In this document: in pieces, positions 24,548 through 38,628 of the stretch | How the letters are laid out: each line of letters starts with the position of its first letter | How positions within the stretch are numbered: position 1 is the first letter of the stretch | Position numbers and translations under genes: made by a program | Notes under the pieces: generated by a model | The model's database searches: none | What the model saw: only the letters and a program-made list of their open reading frames with translations | Told to the model about the DNA's origin: nothing | Source of the DNA: Anopheles merus | Lineage: Eukaryota > Arthropoda > Insecta > Diptera > Culicidae | Reading direction: 5' to 3' | DNA: 64,000 nucleotides | Assembly (NCBI RefSeq): GCF_017562075.2 | Contig: NC_054082.1 | Coordinates: 8,943,050-9,007,049 of the forward strand

Positions 24548-27500
24548 ACTGAGGGCTGGCCTAGTACCTATATACGGCGTGTTGTAGGTGGTGTGTATGT
24601 ATTCGGTAACACCGAGAGGGGATTTTTTAACGTATGCCGTTCGTATCGTTTGCAAACACAGCGCGTCCGCGACAGAGCAAAACGGATTTTGGAAGTCCGG
24701 ATTGATCGTACGGTTAGTGACGCCCCGCGAGATTGAACGGGTGTTTTTTATGGATAGGGTAGGATTGGAGGATTTCGGGAGAGAATCGGGCAAAGGAGAA
24801 CAAGAACAAGAGATTCGATTTGTCGTAGAAAAAAATTGATTTAATTTTTTTTTAATGGAAATTCTAACTCCAACGGACTTGTACTAAGTTGATTTATCTT
24901 GCTCTTGTCAAATACGGGGATGAAATGCTGCACACAATCAATCCAATAGGGTACGCGCCGGCGAAACTTGCGTAGCGCGTCTGCGTATTATTCGATTGAT
25001 TGTGGATTTTGCAAAACGATCGGTACTAGTATGGCGATTACGCGACTTGTGTGAGTCACCGACTGTGTAGGCCACAGTCTCGTCCTGCACGTAATCTTTT
25101 TTTCTTCTGAAATGTGACACTCAGAAAAAAACCCTCAACGTTTTCTCTCTCCTTTCCGCTTGGCCTTAACTACACTACTGCTGCTGCTGCTGCTGGCTGT
25201 GTTCGTGTTTTCTTCCGTTTCACAGCTCACACAGGACAGTTCGATTCTTCAGAAAGCCAACAAGAGGGTTGCAGTTGCGCGGTGTTTCTATCCCAAACCG
25301 AGTGCGGAGACTTCTACGTGAGCATAAATCAGTTGAGTCCGGCCGCGATTGCGTCGAACTAACTTTAATACTCTTTTTACGGTCTGTCGCTCGGACGCAC
25401 TCTGTGGGAGAATTTTGTACACCCGCCTTGCACCGGGCCAGAATCGTGTGGTAGTGGAGCAGAGTACTGTTTGCGGCACAAGCTAGCGACAGCAGGAGAG
25501 AATGGATTCACGCAGAACCACAGAGATCACAAGCCCCTCTTTTTTTTTCTTGCGATCTTACAAACGAGCAAACCACGCGGCGGCTCGCGACAGTATTTTC
25601 AACTACAATCTCTTAGTCCTTCGCACACACCGGTCAATTAGATCTCGCTCGCTTCAGAAGACGGGTTTGAGAGGAGCTCAATCGATCTAAAAGACCTTCG
25701 TACGATTTTTATGGTTAGCCGACGATTTACTTCTTCCTCGGTTTACTCCGTCCGAGCCTGTGTTTCCGTATGCACCCGGTGGAGCTTTTGCACGATGGCT
25801 GACAATTCTCGACCGATTGTCCTTGATCTGAGAGAGCGTGTTGTTTTTCTGCTTCGCGCGATTTCCCTCAAGGAGAAGGTCTGGTTGCGCTGCGGATCTG
25901 GTCACGAGTAGCAACGAAAAGGCACGCGCACACTGCTGCTTCTACGCGAACGGGAAGAGACAGATACGGGATCTATCTTTGGAAGAACCAGCAGGGTGAA
26001 CGATTTGCTCTAATAATTGGTTCGCGTCGCGCTACCAGTGCCCGTACGCACGCAACAGAAACGCCGAACAATGGCCTAGGAAGAACCAGACCAACGCACA
26101 ACACGCTAGTGCACAGAGAAACAGAGCTAGGATGAGCTTGGAGCAACCAGAATACGTGGCTAGAACTGTCTTGTCTGTCTACCCTGTTGTATTTTCTCTT
26201 TGTTTATGCAGCTTCTCGCTATGCTTCTTATGGCAAGCAGCAGTTTTAGCGATCTTGCTTTGGAATCTTTTCCGTCCGTGCCCTTTATGCTTCTATGCGC
26301 GACACTTACATTGAAATCTGGAAAATTTGGATATAAAAGGTTAAAGCGCATATCTTCTTTTCCGAAACTGAAAAATCAAAACACAGGAAATGGTTACGGG
26401 GCAAAACATGGTTGGGAGCAAGGCAAGGTGTGGGACAAATTTCGGGTAGGAAATGGAAGAGGAAAATGAAGGCAGGAGGGAATGGTGATAGATAATAAAG
26501 GTGCAGGGACGTAGGCGGATGAAAGAATGTGACCTGCTAATGCGTGTGTCTCGATGGGTAGCGTAGTTAGCGTTCATTAGCAGCGAGGACACCCCCCGTT
26601 CGTCTAGTCTGGATAGTTTGTATATTTCAACCCGAAAATCAGTATCGGTCTGTAGTCGCGACAGGGAAATAGATTGGAATTCTAGATACGACTGGCTAGC
26701 CATTGTATCATAACAGGCCAATGACTCATTAGTGAGGTACGGGGAACTCTAGACACACATTGTTATCGACAGCAAATCGAGAGACATCATTAGAAGGTAC
26801 ACATTCTTGTTTTGTTTTTTGTCTAAAAATAATAAATTTGTTAGATTCAGAATATCCCATACATCCCCGAAACGAGTCATCTTCTCCTTTTTAGAGTTAC
26901 AAATATTACTCAGAAGTGTGTGGCGTGTGCGAGTTGAGCGCGCGTCCAAAGTCCCAAATTTACTGCTAAGATCTTATCTATATCGATGAGCAACTTATCA
27001 ATCTGCTGCTATGTACGATGACGTATGTTTGTTTTCCTCAAATAATTTCAAATCTAGCTCCTAATTCTTTTTCAAGCCGTTCCTGAACTCTCCAAACCCC
27101 TGCATTGGTAGAGGTTTTACCTATTTATTTCAGAATCCTTTACAAGAATTATCAGCTTCCTTGAAATCATACTTTGCCTCGGGATGACGATTACTCCTCC
27201 GTTTCCAACAACATCTTACTATCGCACCGCTTCGGCTTATCAGCTATCAGCGCTTCAGGAGGTGTGCGTCAGATTTGGTTTGCAACCATTCCACATCCCA
27301 TGGGGAGTATTAAAATCTTCTCACGTAATGTAGATGCAAACAAACTGCGTAACTTCGCCGCAGATGTGTGTTTGTTGCATGCGCTGATAGCACAAGGTTA
27401 CTCGGCTGAACCACACCTCTACCCTATGTACCTACTAAAAGCAGAGTATACAGTTAGAAGCGCTACGTGAAAACGATCACGTTTTCAGCAATGCTTACAA

Positions 27501-28956
27501 TGCAAAAGTTTCAAATATAGTCGTATACGACTTGCCCTGCCATCGGAGGAGCGAAACGTGTGTACGTACTACAAGTCGGTCCGTCGTCATCGTCGTCCCA
27601 CACACACACATCCAGGGCAACTCTAAGCAGAAGCGGAAGCAACGCACCATTTTGAAGCACAAAGGAAGCAAGTGTGCCGGGAGTGTAACATAAGCTGTCG
27701 TGCCATGCTGTTGCTGCTGCTTAGCGATAAGTATTGGACCTCTGGTGGGTTAGAGCTGGCTCAGTCGAACACTCAACTCCACGGGCTCTCGGGTTTTACA
27801 CCCAACCGGGTGCGTATCACGCGCAGCACACGGTCGTACCATCAGCACACACAACTAGCGGCTCCCCTACTCTCACTCTGTCCTTATCAAACAAAACACC
27901 CGGACAGAGCCATCATTCGGAAGGGCATGACACAGCTTTTCAGCGCGTGGTCGCGCTGTTACCCTTCCCTCTGCGACAATGAAAAAAGGAAGAGGTTGAA
28001 AAGTGATACTCGTGCATCGGGTGGTGATGGTTCGACCCTACGATGACGATGGTCGGGTATCCATCGTTCGAAAGCTACCTATTGACGCAATATCAGGAAA
28101 TATGAGTGACGCACACATACAACAAAAAAGCGTACATCCGGGATTTTACCAACCAAAAGGTAATATGCGCACGCGTGAGTCAATCGGCAATGAACTAATT
28201 AGATGGAACACCCACCCCTACACCCCACCTGCAAACAAAACACGGCGGGTTGCACTTTACACCGAATCCAAACAAGGTCAGGTCGTCACTACCACTGACC
28301 GTGTCCTGTTGTCGTTGTTGGAATAACGCCATTGCCGAGTGATATGGTTGTCGCATGGAAAGAAAGTAGGACACAACACCGCGTCATCTTCTTTGCACCT
28401 TACTGCGCTGTTAATCCACAGCAAGCAAGCAGCTATGACGATGGGGCGCGCGCGCGTCCACTAATCGCAACAACGTCCTCGTCCAGCGAGCCGTTAATCC
28501 TTCAACACAAGCATATTTCCCTCATTCTATTCCACGGCCAAGAATACACGCTACATTTCTTCGTTTCCATGGTGACCCACTCCGATGGGGTTGGCTCGGC
28601 TTGCTACGAAGAATAAAAATACTTTTCTTTACCAAAAAAAAGGGCATGAGTATGCGCACAACAGCAGTGTATTTGGCGTTGTGCAATGCAAAGGGTAATC
28701 AAAATCGGTCAGGCAAGTATGCAAAAAAAAAACACACACACAGCTACCTCCTCTTTGATCTCCCAAGCGCGAGTGTTGTTTGTTTGCGTTGAGTGAGTGT
28801 GTGCGTGCGTGCGTATGACAAAGAGCTGTGACGCTGTGTTGTCGCGCTTGGTATGCGCTTTCATTGCATTCAACGGAAAGATCTGGAAGAAATCACGACC
28901 GCGAAGCAATGGTCGTCTTTCGCCAAAAGTGTGTTTGCAGCAGAGCTTCTGGGTTT

Positions 28957-28959
<3 letters not shown>

Positions 28960-28986
<27 letters not shown>
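28960..28986. repeat. (CTG)9 trinucleotide repeat
   Basis: Nine uninterrupted CTG units on the plus strand read as CAG on the cyclin G sense strand. It may lie in a cyclin G 5' UTR exon or intron. Confidence 0.9.
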
Positions 28987-28988
<2 letters not shown>

Positions 28989-29915
28989 CCATTTGAGGAA
29001 CGGTAGAAATAATGAGCAAAAGAATCAACATCAACTCAGAGAGCATCTGGTGAAAAGCTTTACACTACCCCCCCCCCCTCCCCCCCTCCCAAAAGCATCA
29101 GCATCTTTTCCGTGCTGCTCGCTCCCCCCATCAACTGAGATGTTGTATGTGTTGGTGTGTTGATTTGTTGTGCAAATTGTGCACCAAGGGAGCAAAAGAG
29201 AGGGGGAGTGAGAGAGGACGGAGGAGTGCGCAGGGCTAAAAGAAATAAATGCGAGGAAGGAAGGAGAACACCACACGGGGTGAATTGTATGTAAATTAAT
29301 TCCCGTTTTTTTGTGGCCTCCTTTCCTTCCCCGGGGAGACGCACGACGAAAGGGGTTGTGACAAAAACGGGCGTGAAAGGGACACCCCTCAAACTATTTA
29401 AATCATTTGCAACAGTGCGGAGCGTGTTTGATACAGAACACGGCCCAACAATTGTACAGGTTAAATTTAAATAAAAGCGATAATTCCGAAACTAGTTGCT
29501 TCATTGTAAGATAGCTGCTGCTGCCATTTCTATTTCTATGACCAATTGCAACAAACTACACTTTTGAATTATGTTGCACAGAAACAGTGACAGCAATCAG
29601 TTGCTATTTATCTACTTAAAGTTGGTCTCGAGCTAGCTGTGTATTTTGTGAAACTCTCCACTTAGTGAAGCTCCCCACAAATCGACAATTTTTCTTCTTC
29701 CACCCTATCTCATCATAATCCTCCCCTATTTTTTTTTCCTCTTTCGCGCGATGTTGTTTCGCGCATCGAAACAGATGATTTTGCTTCGATGTGCTCCATC
29801 TTCTTCCACTCGTCATTGCTACCATCAAAACATACTGCACACACACATCAACAAAACAACCTCTACCAATGCACACACACACACACATTGCTCCACCATC
29901 ATCAGCTCCACCGTT

Positions 29916-29951
<36 letters not shown>
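29916..29951. repeat. (CA)18 microsatellite
   Basis: A pure CA dinucleotide run lies in the spacer between cyclin G and FBXO11, with a shorter CA run about 45 bp upstream. Confidence 0.9.
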
Positions 29952-29953
<2 letters not shown>

Positions 29954-32900
29954 ATGGAGCTTGTGTAGAGAAAATTCGTTCAGCGATTGCGCTACTGAAA
30001 TTTCTACACACACCACACACAGACAGTGCAGTAGTGTTGGTGATGATGTTGGGCTGCTTGAATTCGTTTCTTTTTTCTAAAAATTTCCCGTTTTCACTTG
30101 GCAACAGTAGGGCATGAGAGAAGAAGAAGACGAAGCAACCAATAAAATGCGTCATCCCTGCTAAATTTGTCGTGCCTAACACGCGTGCCACGGCTTGAAA
30201 TGTGTACGCGCGCACGGAGAGAAACATGTTCAATCTTGCACAAACATGTTACGGATCCGAATCCGTGACAGTGAGCAGGCACCCGAGTGAGAAGACGCGT
30301 GATGATTTCGCGAACCTTCTCACTGCATCTCGTAACCAAACGGCGAGTGCGTGGATTGGGCCCAATCGTCATCACGGGCACGTTGGGAACAACGAAAATA
30401 ATTTTTCCCAATTCCCTCAACTTTCTAACAGCCTACGCTGTTCCTAACTTCCTCCTCAACTTTCACGCACAAACTTTTGTTGACTTTCTTCGGCACATCT
30501 TTCTTCTTTGCAGGGAACGTGAAATGTAAATATGAACCCTGCCTTCCTTTCCTTACATTTTGCTCCAAAACTACTCTTCACGGGTACACACACGCACAGG
30601 ATCACACATCCACACACTGTGCTCAATATGCTAAAGGCCTCGCAGGGCTGACATCACATTCCGATCGCACACACCGCGCGCGCACACACATCACACACAC
30701 GCAACAAAAAAAAATCAAGATGGCTGCCGCGTGACCATGCTGCCTGCACGGCGCAGCGCACGGCAAGTTTTCACCATTTTCGAACCCTTTTTCGCTAGCA
30801 CACCGTTTTACATTTTCGAGAGCAAGATCCGTCGCGAGGAGATGATGAAACAGAAGGGACAAAACTTACCCGGATGCTTCCGTGATTGTGGCTCTCACTT
30901 TTGCGTCACCCCAGTGTCCAGCAATAAAGAACTATTCAATTCGGTATTAGATTCTACAATGACGGCCCGTGTGGAGAGTTGGACGGGGCCGAGCTGCGAA
31001 ATCTAGCACATTCGAACAGGGCTGCTGCGATGTGTAGAGTTCGGGGTGTCGGTGTGTGTGTGTGCGCGAATGTGCTGGCTTGCACTCTCCACAGCTTGTC
31101 CACAGCACACAACGGGGTCTCCACACACTGAAGCGAGCCTTGGGTTCACGCACACAGCGGTACGTCGAGCAGGTCTCCACGCATACGCTACGCGGTGGTT
31201 GTGTGCGTGCGAGCAGCTGTGTTTTTTCCTCCCTTCTGCGCTGGTGGATTTCAATTTTCGTATTTAGAAATTGTCGTTGAAAATGTTGCGTCAGTTGGTG
31301 AGAAGGGGGTTGCAATTTGGTTGTCCTTTGCAGCACAAACAGCCCCGACAGGCGCGCTCGATGATGAAGTGAGTGATGAACGTGAGTGATGATGGCTTGG
31401 CTAGGGTTTGTTTGTTATCTGGGATGGGAGACAAAAACGAAAGAAATAAGCAAAGAGCTATTAATTCAGTTGCACATACAAGCGCAAACTTTGATTGATC
31501 ATATGCATCTCCATCGTGACCCGCTTGCCTTGCGGCCCTGAACGCGTCGAGAAACGGACGATTGTGTGCATCACACAAGACCAGGGGGCGCAGTGCCTTA
31601 TTCTCCCCCCCGACGCCTTCTCATTGTGTACCCCCGCGGCGGTTCAATGTCAGCTGGTGTCGTCGGAAGGAAAAGACCTTAAAAACGCAGCTCGTCTTGC
31701 CTGCGTTCTTCCTTTCCAATTGCATCATTCCGCTTACGGTTTGCACACATTCGCCACAACCTTTTAACCGATATGCCCTTGCTTCCCGTGTCGCGTGTTC
31801 ATTGCCCCCTGGAGAGCTGTTGCTAAGGATAGTTTAGTCACTAGCAGTTAAACGCAACAACCTTCACCCTCTTTCAGTGGTACCAGTTACCCCATCCTTT
31901 GCGCTCCCTGACTTACCTTTGGTCGGGATTGTGCTTAAGAGATTTTTGCTTAAAATGTATATTTTATGAGCAGCGTCGAAATTATAACTAACTCGCTTAG
32001 TATTTGCTACTGTACACCGTTGTTCAAAATAATTTAAAAATCACATACAAGCTATCCACACTAAACTGGCATTTAAACTATAACTCTTCCACTCTTTCCA
32101 CTATCAGTCGCAATGTTGCTTGTTTCTATTGCTTTCCTCGCATTTCACACGGAATAATTTGATGATGCGGGAATGCACTACACACCAGGACGAGAAAGGA
32201 GCGCCTGTGGTGGTGGTGGTGGTGGTGGTGTTGGTGATGGACGGGATGATCGCGCGCGCGCTTGTATATCACAGATGATGTTTGTTGTTTGGTCGTCGTC
32301 ACGGTGCGCCACGGATCGCGCCTTATGAACGCACAGTGCCACTGCTTTCACCTCTCTAAGCGACAACAACAAGCAGGACCATCTTCTTCCGTTTCGAGCA
32401 GGTTTGTTGTCACTACTGTTGACTTTCCGAGGGCAAGGCTTGCCTAAACTAAGAGCTGAGTGTGTTGCTTGCTTGTTTGCTTGCTTCCCTTGCAACTGTA
32501 TGCGGACGCGCGCACACTGTGTCCGTTCGTGTCGTACGCGTTCGGTCGTTTGTCGTGCGCTTTGTTTGGATGGTCGAACCGCGGGCTCAAAACAGAACCC
32601 AACACAGCCAGCAGAGTAGGCTGTGTTTAATACGGTCCAATCCCTTGAACTCTTTCTCACTCTCTCTGTCTCTCTCTTTCTCTTTCACTCTAATGCTCTG
32701 CATCTCTTTCTCTCGCGCGCAAACGCAGTTTGCTCTGTCGCGCTCTCGCGCTGGACGACGCAACTCGCCCCTCGTTCGTAGGGCTGTATTGGTGTGGCTG
32801 GGCTCGACCTGCTTGGGACGAGGTTTGTTGTTTGCTTTGTGTGGTGTTGCTGCTGCTGCTGCTGCTGCTACTATGTCGTCAACCAGCTGTGCGTTGCTGT

Positions 32901-33127
32901 GTGTGCGCGTCTCGTATGCTAATAGCTTCTAGTTTTTCAGCAATATGGCTTTTGGAACAATCGTGACGCGAGTGTGACGACGCATTCGATCCTTTTTTTC
33001 TAATTTGTGCTTTCTGCACCCTTTCCCCCACTACTGACGGCTTGCTTGCCCTAACGCTAGATGAGCTAAACTCTCTACGCTTCCATAACGTCGTATGATT
33101 TGAAATCCGTTATGCTAACTCCCTTTG

Positions 33128-33131
<4 letters not shown>

Positions 33132-33221
<90 letters not shown>
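33132..33221. repeat. (CA)45 microsatellite
   Basis: Ninety bases of uninterrupted CA repeat in intergenic DNA. It is one of the longest pure runs in the window and likely to be length-polymorphic. Confidence 0.95.
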
Positions 33222-33222
<1 letters not shown>

Positions 33223-34813
33223 CGAGACCGTTCGATGCTGTGGTTGTGTTTTCGTACGCAGCACCAGCGATAATACACACTCCCACACAAATAGAAAGAG
33301 AGCTTGTATCCCGTTACCACCATCGCCAACAGCACCACTACCACCACCAGCTAATCAACCAAACGCTGGGGCACCGTCCATTGTTTCATCATCCCACTGT
33401 ACGATGCGAAGAGAAGCTCAATTTTCCCTTGTTTTGTCTAGAGTGTAAAAAAAACCCTCAGCCTAGGGACTGACTACCCTTTTGTCATGGTGCGTCAAAT
33501 TTCAATGCGATGTACACACTCGAAAAGATGCACTTTTGAAAATGGCGAGTGAGCGTCGCTTGGTTGCCCCACTCCAACGCAGCGCTTGCTTTTCATTCTA
33601 TCACAGCTTTAGCCCCGACACCCAATAGACTAGGGTTTGGGGTGGGAGACGCTGAGTTTTTGCTTCCTTCTTTTTTTTTCAAAGCCCCCTAGCAACACAC
33701 CCCACACAACCATGGGAGAAATATTAGTGATGATGAAATATTTTGTACACTAATTTACCGTGCTAATTCCATTCCAGCCTTGCGTGCGTGCGTGTGTTCC
33801 GTTTTTTCCGAGCGAATTTTCCGAGGGACGATGCTTGGGGGTCCGTTTTTACCAGTAGTGTCCTGCAGAACGATGATTCGCCATGGAGCCGCGCGTCCTA
33901 TTCGCGTCCCATCACACTTTATTCACTGCATTATTGGTTGGTTGTGTTTGGTTCGACTTGGATCGGGTTAAGATAGTTTCAAGGGCTTTAGCAACTATAT
34001 CACACGTTATTTAAGTTGGTGTTACAATTGTTTTCCTCTAAATGTACCACAGTTTCAGTGTATGTGTTTTTTTTTTTCTACTGCAAGGACGAGAACGCCT
34101 CCGTGCGTCTTCGCGAACCAAACGACTATGATGAAAGTCAAACAAAGAATGCGCTGCCTTCGGTTGTGTGTAAACAATCAAGAGGGTTGGCGTGTGTGTG
34201 TTGGTATGATGTTGGAATTGGTGGTTAGCAGTTCCCAGCGGACAAACTTACATAGCGAATCGAACTGCTGCTCGCAGCATTTTATCCATTCGAGCAGTTG
34301 CGTGAGCTCAGAAAGCGGCGTTGGTGGAGGAATTTCTAAGAGCATCAACAGCAATGCTATTTTATAATTGAAAATTGCACTAAATACGAAAGTTATGAAA
34401 GTGCCTACGGGATTTTTCCCCACAATTAAGATTCAATTTTTAACAGGCATAACTAAAATAAACATATTTTTGATTAAAATGGTTTGAACTAAATAAAAAA
34501 AAATTAAAAACATGCACCATCCCCCCATAGCCAGGACTGACTATCCAGCTGTGTGATACTAAATGAGTACCGCAAGCTTGCCTACCCCGGTATCACCGCG
34601 TATGTCGGTACGCCGATGAAAAGAATAAGATCATCGAGAAACTTTTGTATTCTGAATCAAATAAAGGACAGATTCTATTGACGTCCAGTATTAAGTCTAT
34701 ACGGGACAGATATCTAAATAGGGCATGTTGTTAAACGAATTTTAATGGTTATATCGGTCAAACACAAACAGTCTGAATTCACTGGGTGAACTTCGATTCC
34801 CTGCCAACTATTT

Positions 34814-35110
34814 AATACAGGCGGCCCCCGAGATACACGGTACCTTTTAAACGCGGATTTGGAGATACGCGGTTTCCTAATTTGACGGTTCTTTGAGCAA
34901 GTTGTACCTTGACAGGTCAATTGTAAAATTCCAAATAATTTCCCTTTATTCGAATATCAAAAACTGTTTCAAAAGGTTTGAAACTTTTATATTCAGTCAG
35001 AATCATATTAAATAATTTATTAAATGTCTAAAACCACCAAGTATGGCAAAATTATACGAAGATTAGTGATATTAGCTGGAAACACGAGATTCGACTTACG
35101 CGGAAACGCG
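34814..35110. mobile_element. Degenerate MITE related to that at 1923
   Basis: The left end reads TACAGGCGGCCCCCGAGATAC, close to both ends of the intact element at 1923-2304. Further inside, ATACGCGG and TTCGACTTACGC motifs match that family's subterminal sequences. No matching right terminal repeat is found, so the element is truncated or its right end has decayed. The interior is AT-rich and non-coding. The right boundary given here is approximate. Confidence 0.5.
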
Positions 35111-37901
35111 AGATATGCGGTCTTTTGCGGACGTTTTTGGCCTGTGTGCTTTTTAATAGGCACGTTTTTTTGATACAAAAAAAAATTCAGGTCATGAGAT
35201 TTATATGATTTTCCCAAAAATCGCTTTTTCCATATAAACACATGCTTTTTAATTGAACTGTCGACCAACTATCGAGCGCTCAACTAAAAAGCATTCAACT
35301 ATTGGATTCTGACTGTATTTCTATTGGAGGCAAAACCCTTATTTTTTGAAGATTTATTCTTATCATACTTTACACATCTATATATAAATTAACATTCATT
35401 AAAAGCATCATATTAAATCAGTTGGTTTGAAATATCTGGGCTGTTTTAAATAGTCTCATGCATGTACAAATCTGAATTGTACGGTCTAAATAACTGGGAA
35501 ACTGAAATTCTTCTAATTTGAATTTAAAGCAACTTCATCGATTCAACGGTATCTAAATTAGCATGAATTCTGAGCTAGTGGCGCCATCTGTTAGATTATC
35601 TAAGACAAGCACCATTACGTCTCATTTCAACACGCTGGTAACTCACCTCAGCTTAGAAATGCACCAACAGAAGCTAATTCATCACGGAGAGATTTGCCCA
35701 ATGCAACACATTCCTCGGTAATGAAACAATTGACAATAAGTCCATGTAATCAGTGATGAACTGCACATTTTTATCAGTTTTGGCTATTGCAAAATTAAGT
35801 GATAGTTTTCCAATCAACTTTGAAAAAACGATAATTCGAAGGCTTTAACTGTCAACGATTAGGAATGCGATTCAGCGCTTGTCAGCTCGCCATGACCATG
35901 ATGGCGTGTGGTGCAGTGGTACGACCTGCCCAGACACACTTTGCCTTTGCTCGCTGAGAAAGGAGTTGTCCGTGTGCGAAAAATCTGTGGAAAATTATGC
36001 AATTTGCATCACGATTTTCGCACCGTACGCGGTCGTAAAGTGCGACAACGGGCGTCGGAAGATGTCGTGCGTGTGACTGTCGTGAAGTGTGGGCTCGAAA
36101 CGGTAAATTAGTGGCCGAAAAATTGGTCTAAAAAGTAGTGTGTGGTAGATACGTTCTTTTTTTTGTTGGTATGGTGTATGTACGCTTGAGTGTGTATGCG
36201 TGTGCGTCAGAGTGAAGGGGAAGGAAGGAATGCTTGCATGAGAGCGTGGCTGCGCTGGTGTGTGTGTGTTTGTGTGTGTATATGTGTATGTGTGTGTGCG
36301 AGCGCATCGTGCGCAGCAAATGGTACAATTCATCTCGTTTTTCAATGTGTTCTCTCTTGCCGTTGTTCGTTCACCGTCCGTCGGTCGTGGTCGTGGATGT
36401 GAAAATTGTGTGGAAACAGCGCTCTGGTGCTGCTGCTAGGATGGATTGGTAAAGTCAGGATTGTTCATCAACAGCAGCAGAAGTAAGCGTCAAGGGGGGG
36501 AAGTGCTATGTCTGCATGAAGGGAGAAAGGATCCACATTAAAATCTCCCCGCTGCCTTGACGAAGCAAAGGTATTTTGCTGGATGAACGGTAGGGTGATT
36601 ACGGTGGAGGGTAGCAGTGGAAGCAGCAGCAGCAGCAGCAGCAAGCCAGCAGCCAGCAGCCGGCGGAAGAAAACAGAGCCGAAAAGAGGGAAGCGGAGAA
36701 GAGCGCAGCTGTAAAAAAAGGAGAGCTGATTTAAACATTAAAAATGGCCGCATCGCAGGAACCACAACAACATTGTCACTGCAAACGTCATTGCCTGCTT
36801 TGAGCGAAAATCCATCTCACAGCCCACCACCACCGAGAAGCGCAGGCACAAATTCTCTTTGTTTGTGGCTGTGTGGCCGTGCGGTGCTGCCAAATAAAAC
36901 AAAACGGAAACGCAGCAGCAGCGGCATTGGTTGTGTTGTAGAGAAACAAAAAAAAAAAGATAAAAAACAACGTACGCATTCAACGTTGTACACCAACCCG
37001 TGCGTGCCAATGGATTAAAAAGAGAAGGAAAAAAATAGGCCCAAAACCTCAGGGCAGACGGCGGCGGTGTAGCGAAAAAAATACACAAGGCAAATTATAA
37101 ATGAGCACACGCAAAAAAAAAAACGCCAAGAAACAGGAAACACATATGCAAAAACTCCGTCATCAGCATCATTGTGTGTTGCGTGTGTGTGCGCGCGCGC
37201 TGGGCACAGGTACGCTGCCAACAAAGAGGAAGTGTGCGTGTGCGTGAAGCACTATCCTTTTTCCTATTGTGAATGGATTGTTTATTTTCTTCTTTATGTT
37301 CCCTATGTTGCAAACGCTCTCCCGTGCACAATACACACGTACACACACACGCTTGATGACGTCTGGGTGTACGCGGGTGTCGTCGTCTCCCCACACTCCC
37401 GGGAGGATTCCCTTTTTGGTTCCGTGCCATCGTTTGCTGCTTCGTTGCGATTTAGAGCCTGAAAACGGGGTCCCAGCAACCTTTGCTGCTGCCGATCATC
37501 CACACACTTTCACACGTGTTCGTGTGTACGTGCGTGCGTGTGTGCGGTGGAATTGGCTGCGGTTTTCCCGTGGTACAAGCAAAGGGATACACGACGCACG
37601 GTAGAGTCAATGGCATCGCAGCAGGTCGGGAAGCGCAATTATAATTAGGCACGCAACAAAGAAACCGTTCCGAATCTGTCTCCGTCTTCTGTGTCCTGCC
37701 CCTTTGCTTCGAGCTGCTAGAACCATCTACAAAACAAAGTTTTCTGCGGAGACCGTCTTTCTGGGAACATTTCCCTACTGCCGGAGCAAAACGTATCCTT
37801 TCTGTGCTGTGGTGGTTTGTGGTTAAAAGGCAGATGAGTGTGAACACTGCTGTACTCCGCTGGCATTATTGATTACAGCAGTGTGTCATCTATATATATA
37901 C

Positions 37902-37937
<36 letters not shown>

Positions 37938-38537
37938 TTGTGTGAGTGTTTCTATTTTTCTCAACCGTGTATTTTCTCTTCCCTCTTGCACCAGGCCACA
38001 GGACATAGGGCGCCCAAATACGTATACTATCCCGGCAGGTGTGTAAGATCGGGAGCTGGAGGTATTGCTGGCAGTGAAGTGGACTACCGAAATACACAGT
38101 GTTATATCCAATCACATCGCCAAGAATTCGAAGTTAAAAGTAAAGGGGAAAAAGCGCTACGGTACACCCTTAAAGTCATCGTCTCGAGCGCACAGTTTTC
38201 AGCCACAACAAACAAACACAAAAAATGCATCAATAGTCGTGCAACAAATTTAAAGGAAGTGGTGTGTGGCCGTCTCTTCCCCTCCCCTCACCCACAAAAC
38301 CCCTTTTGCAGCCCCAGCTGTGTGTAACAGTGGCGAATTGTTGTGGCCGCTACTACTGCGACGAGGCAAACAACAACAACAAAAAAGGAAGCAATTTCAA
38401 CCTCGGCTGAAGGAAAAATATTCGCGTAAAACACGCACTGCTGCTGCGTTTTTGGGTATCATCCCCCGTGTGTGTGTGTGCTTTTGTGTGTGTGTGTGAG
38501 ATTGCGCTTCTTCCTTAACGCGCGTCAATCGAGCAAA

Positions 38538-38628
38538 ATGCCGAGCGCTTCCTTCTCGTCGTCCCGATCGTACGTTCGCCGATCCCGGCGAAAGGGCAAC
38601 CGAATACCGCTGCCATCGAGAACTTCCG
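38538..38628 (+). CDS. FBXO11: FBXO11 first coding exon
   Basis: Thirty codons plus one base from an ATG (context CAAAATG) to a strong GTAAGT donor. The peptide is Ser/Arg-rich, ending near PLPSRTS. Phase 1 matches the next exon, where G joins CA to make Ala. The intron to the next exon is 2.9 kb. Upstream sequence (from about 35.9 kb) is likely non-coding leader or intron. Confidence 0.65.

Larger units (their letters stand above)
24548..38537. promoter_or_regulatory. Cyclin G / FBXO11 divergent spacer
   Basis: Fourteen kilobases separate two divergently transcribed genes without a recognisable coding exon. It should contain both promoters, 5' UTR exons and enhancers, but none can be placed with certainty. 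Hints are CT/GA-rich and (CTG)n tracts at 25178-25195, 28960-28986, 32640-32760 and 32850-32867, and a (CAG)6 tract at 36624-36641. The sequence from about 35880 to 38530 may be FBXO11 5' UTR or first-intron DNA. Contents otherwise are (CA)n arrays, a second MITE-like remnant (34814-35110) and short ORFs without family resemblance. Confidence 0.4.

Noticed and set aside
27174..27470. A 98-codon plus-strand ORF with mixed composition in the spacer
   Set aside because: Looks less repetitive than its neighbours, but no domain, no splice partners and no coding-type third-position bias.
28030..28060. A GGTTCGACCC-type motif reminiscent of a tRNA T-arm
   Set aside because: No matching acceptor stem, D-arm or anticodon arm could be laid out around it.
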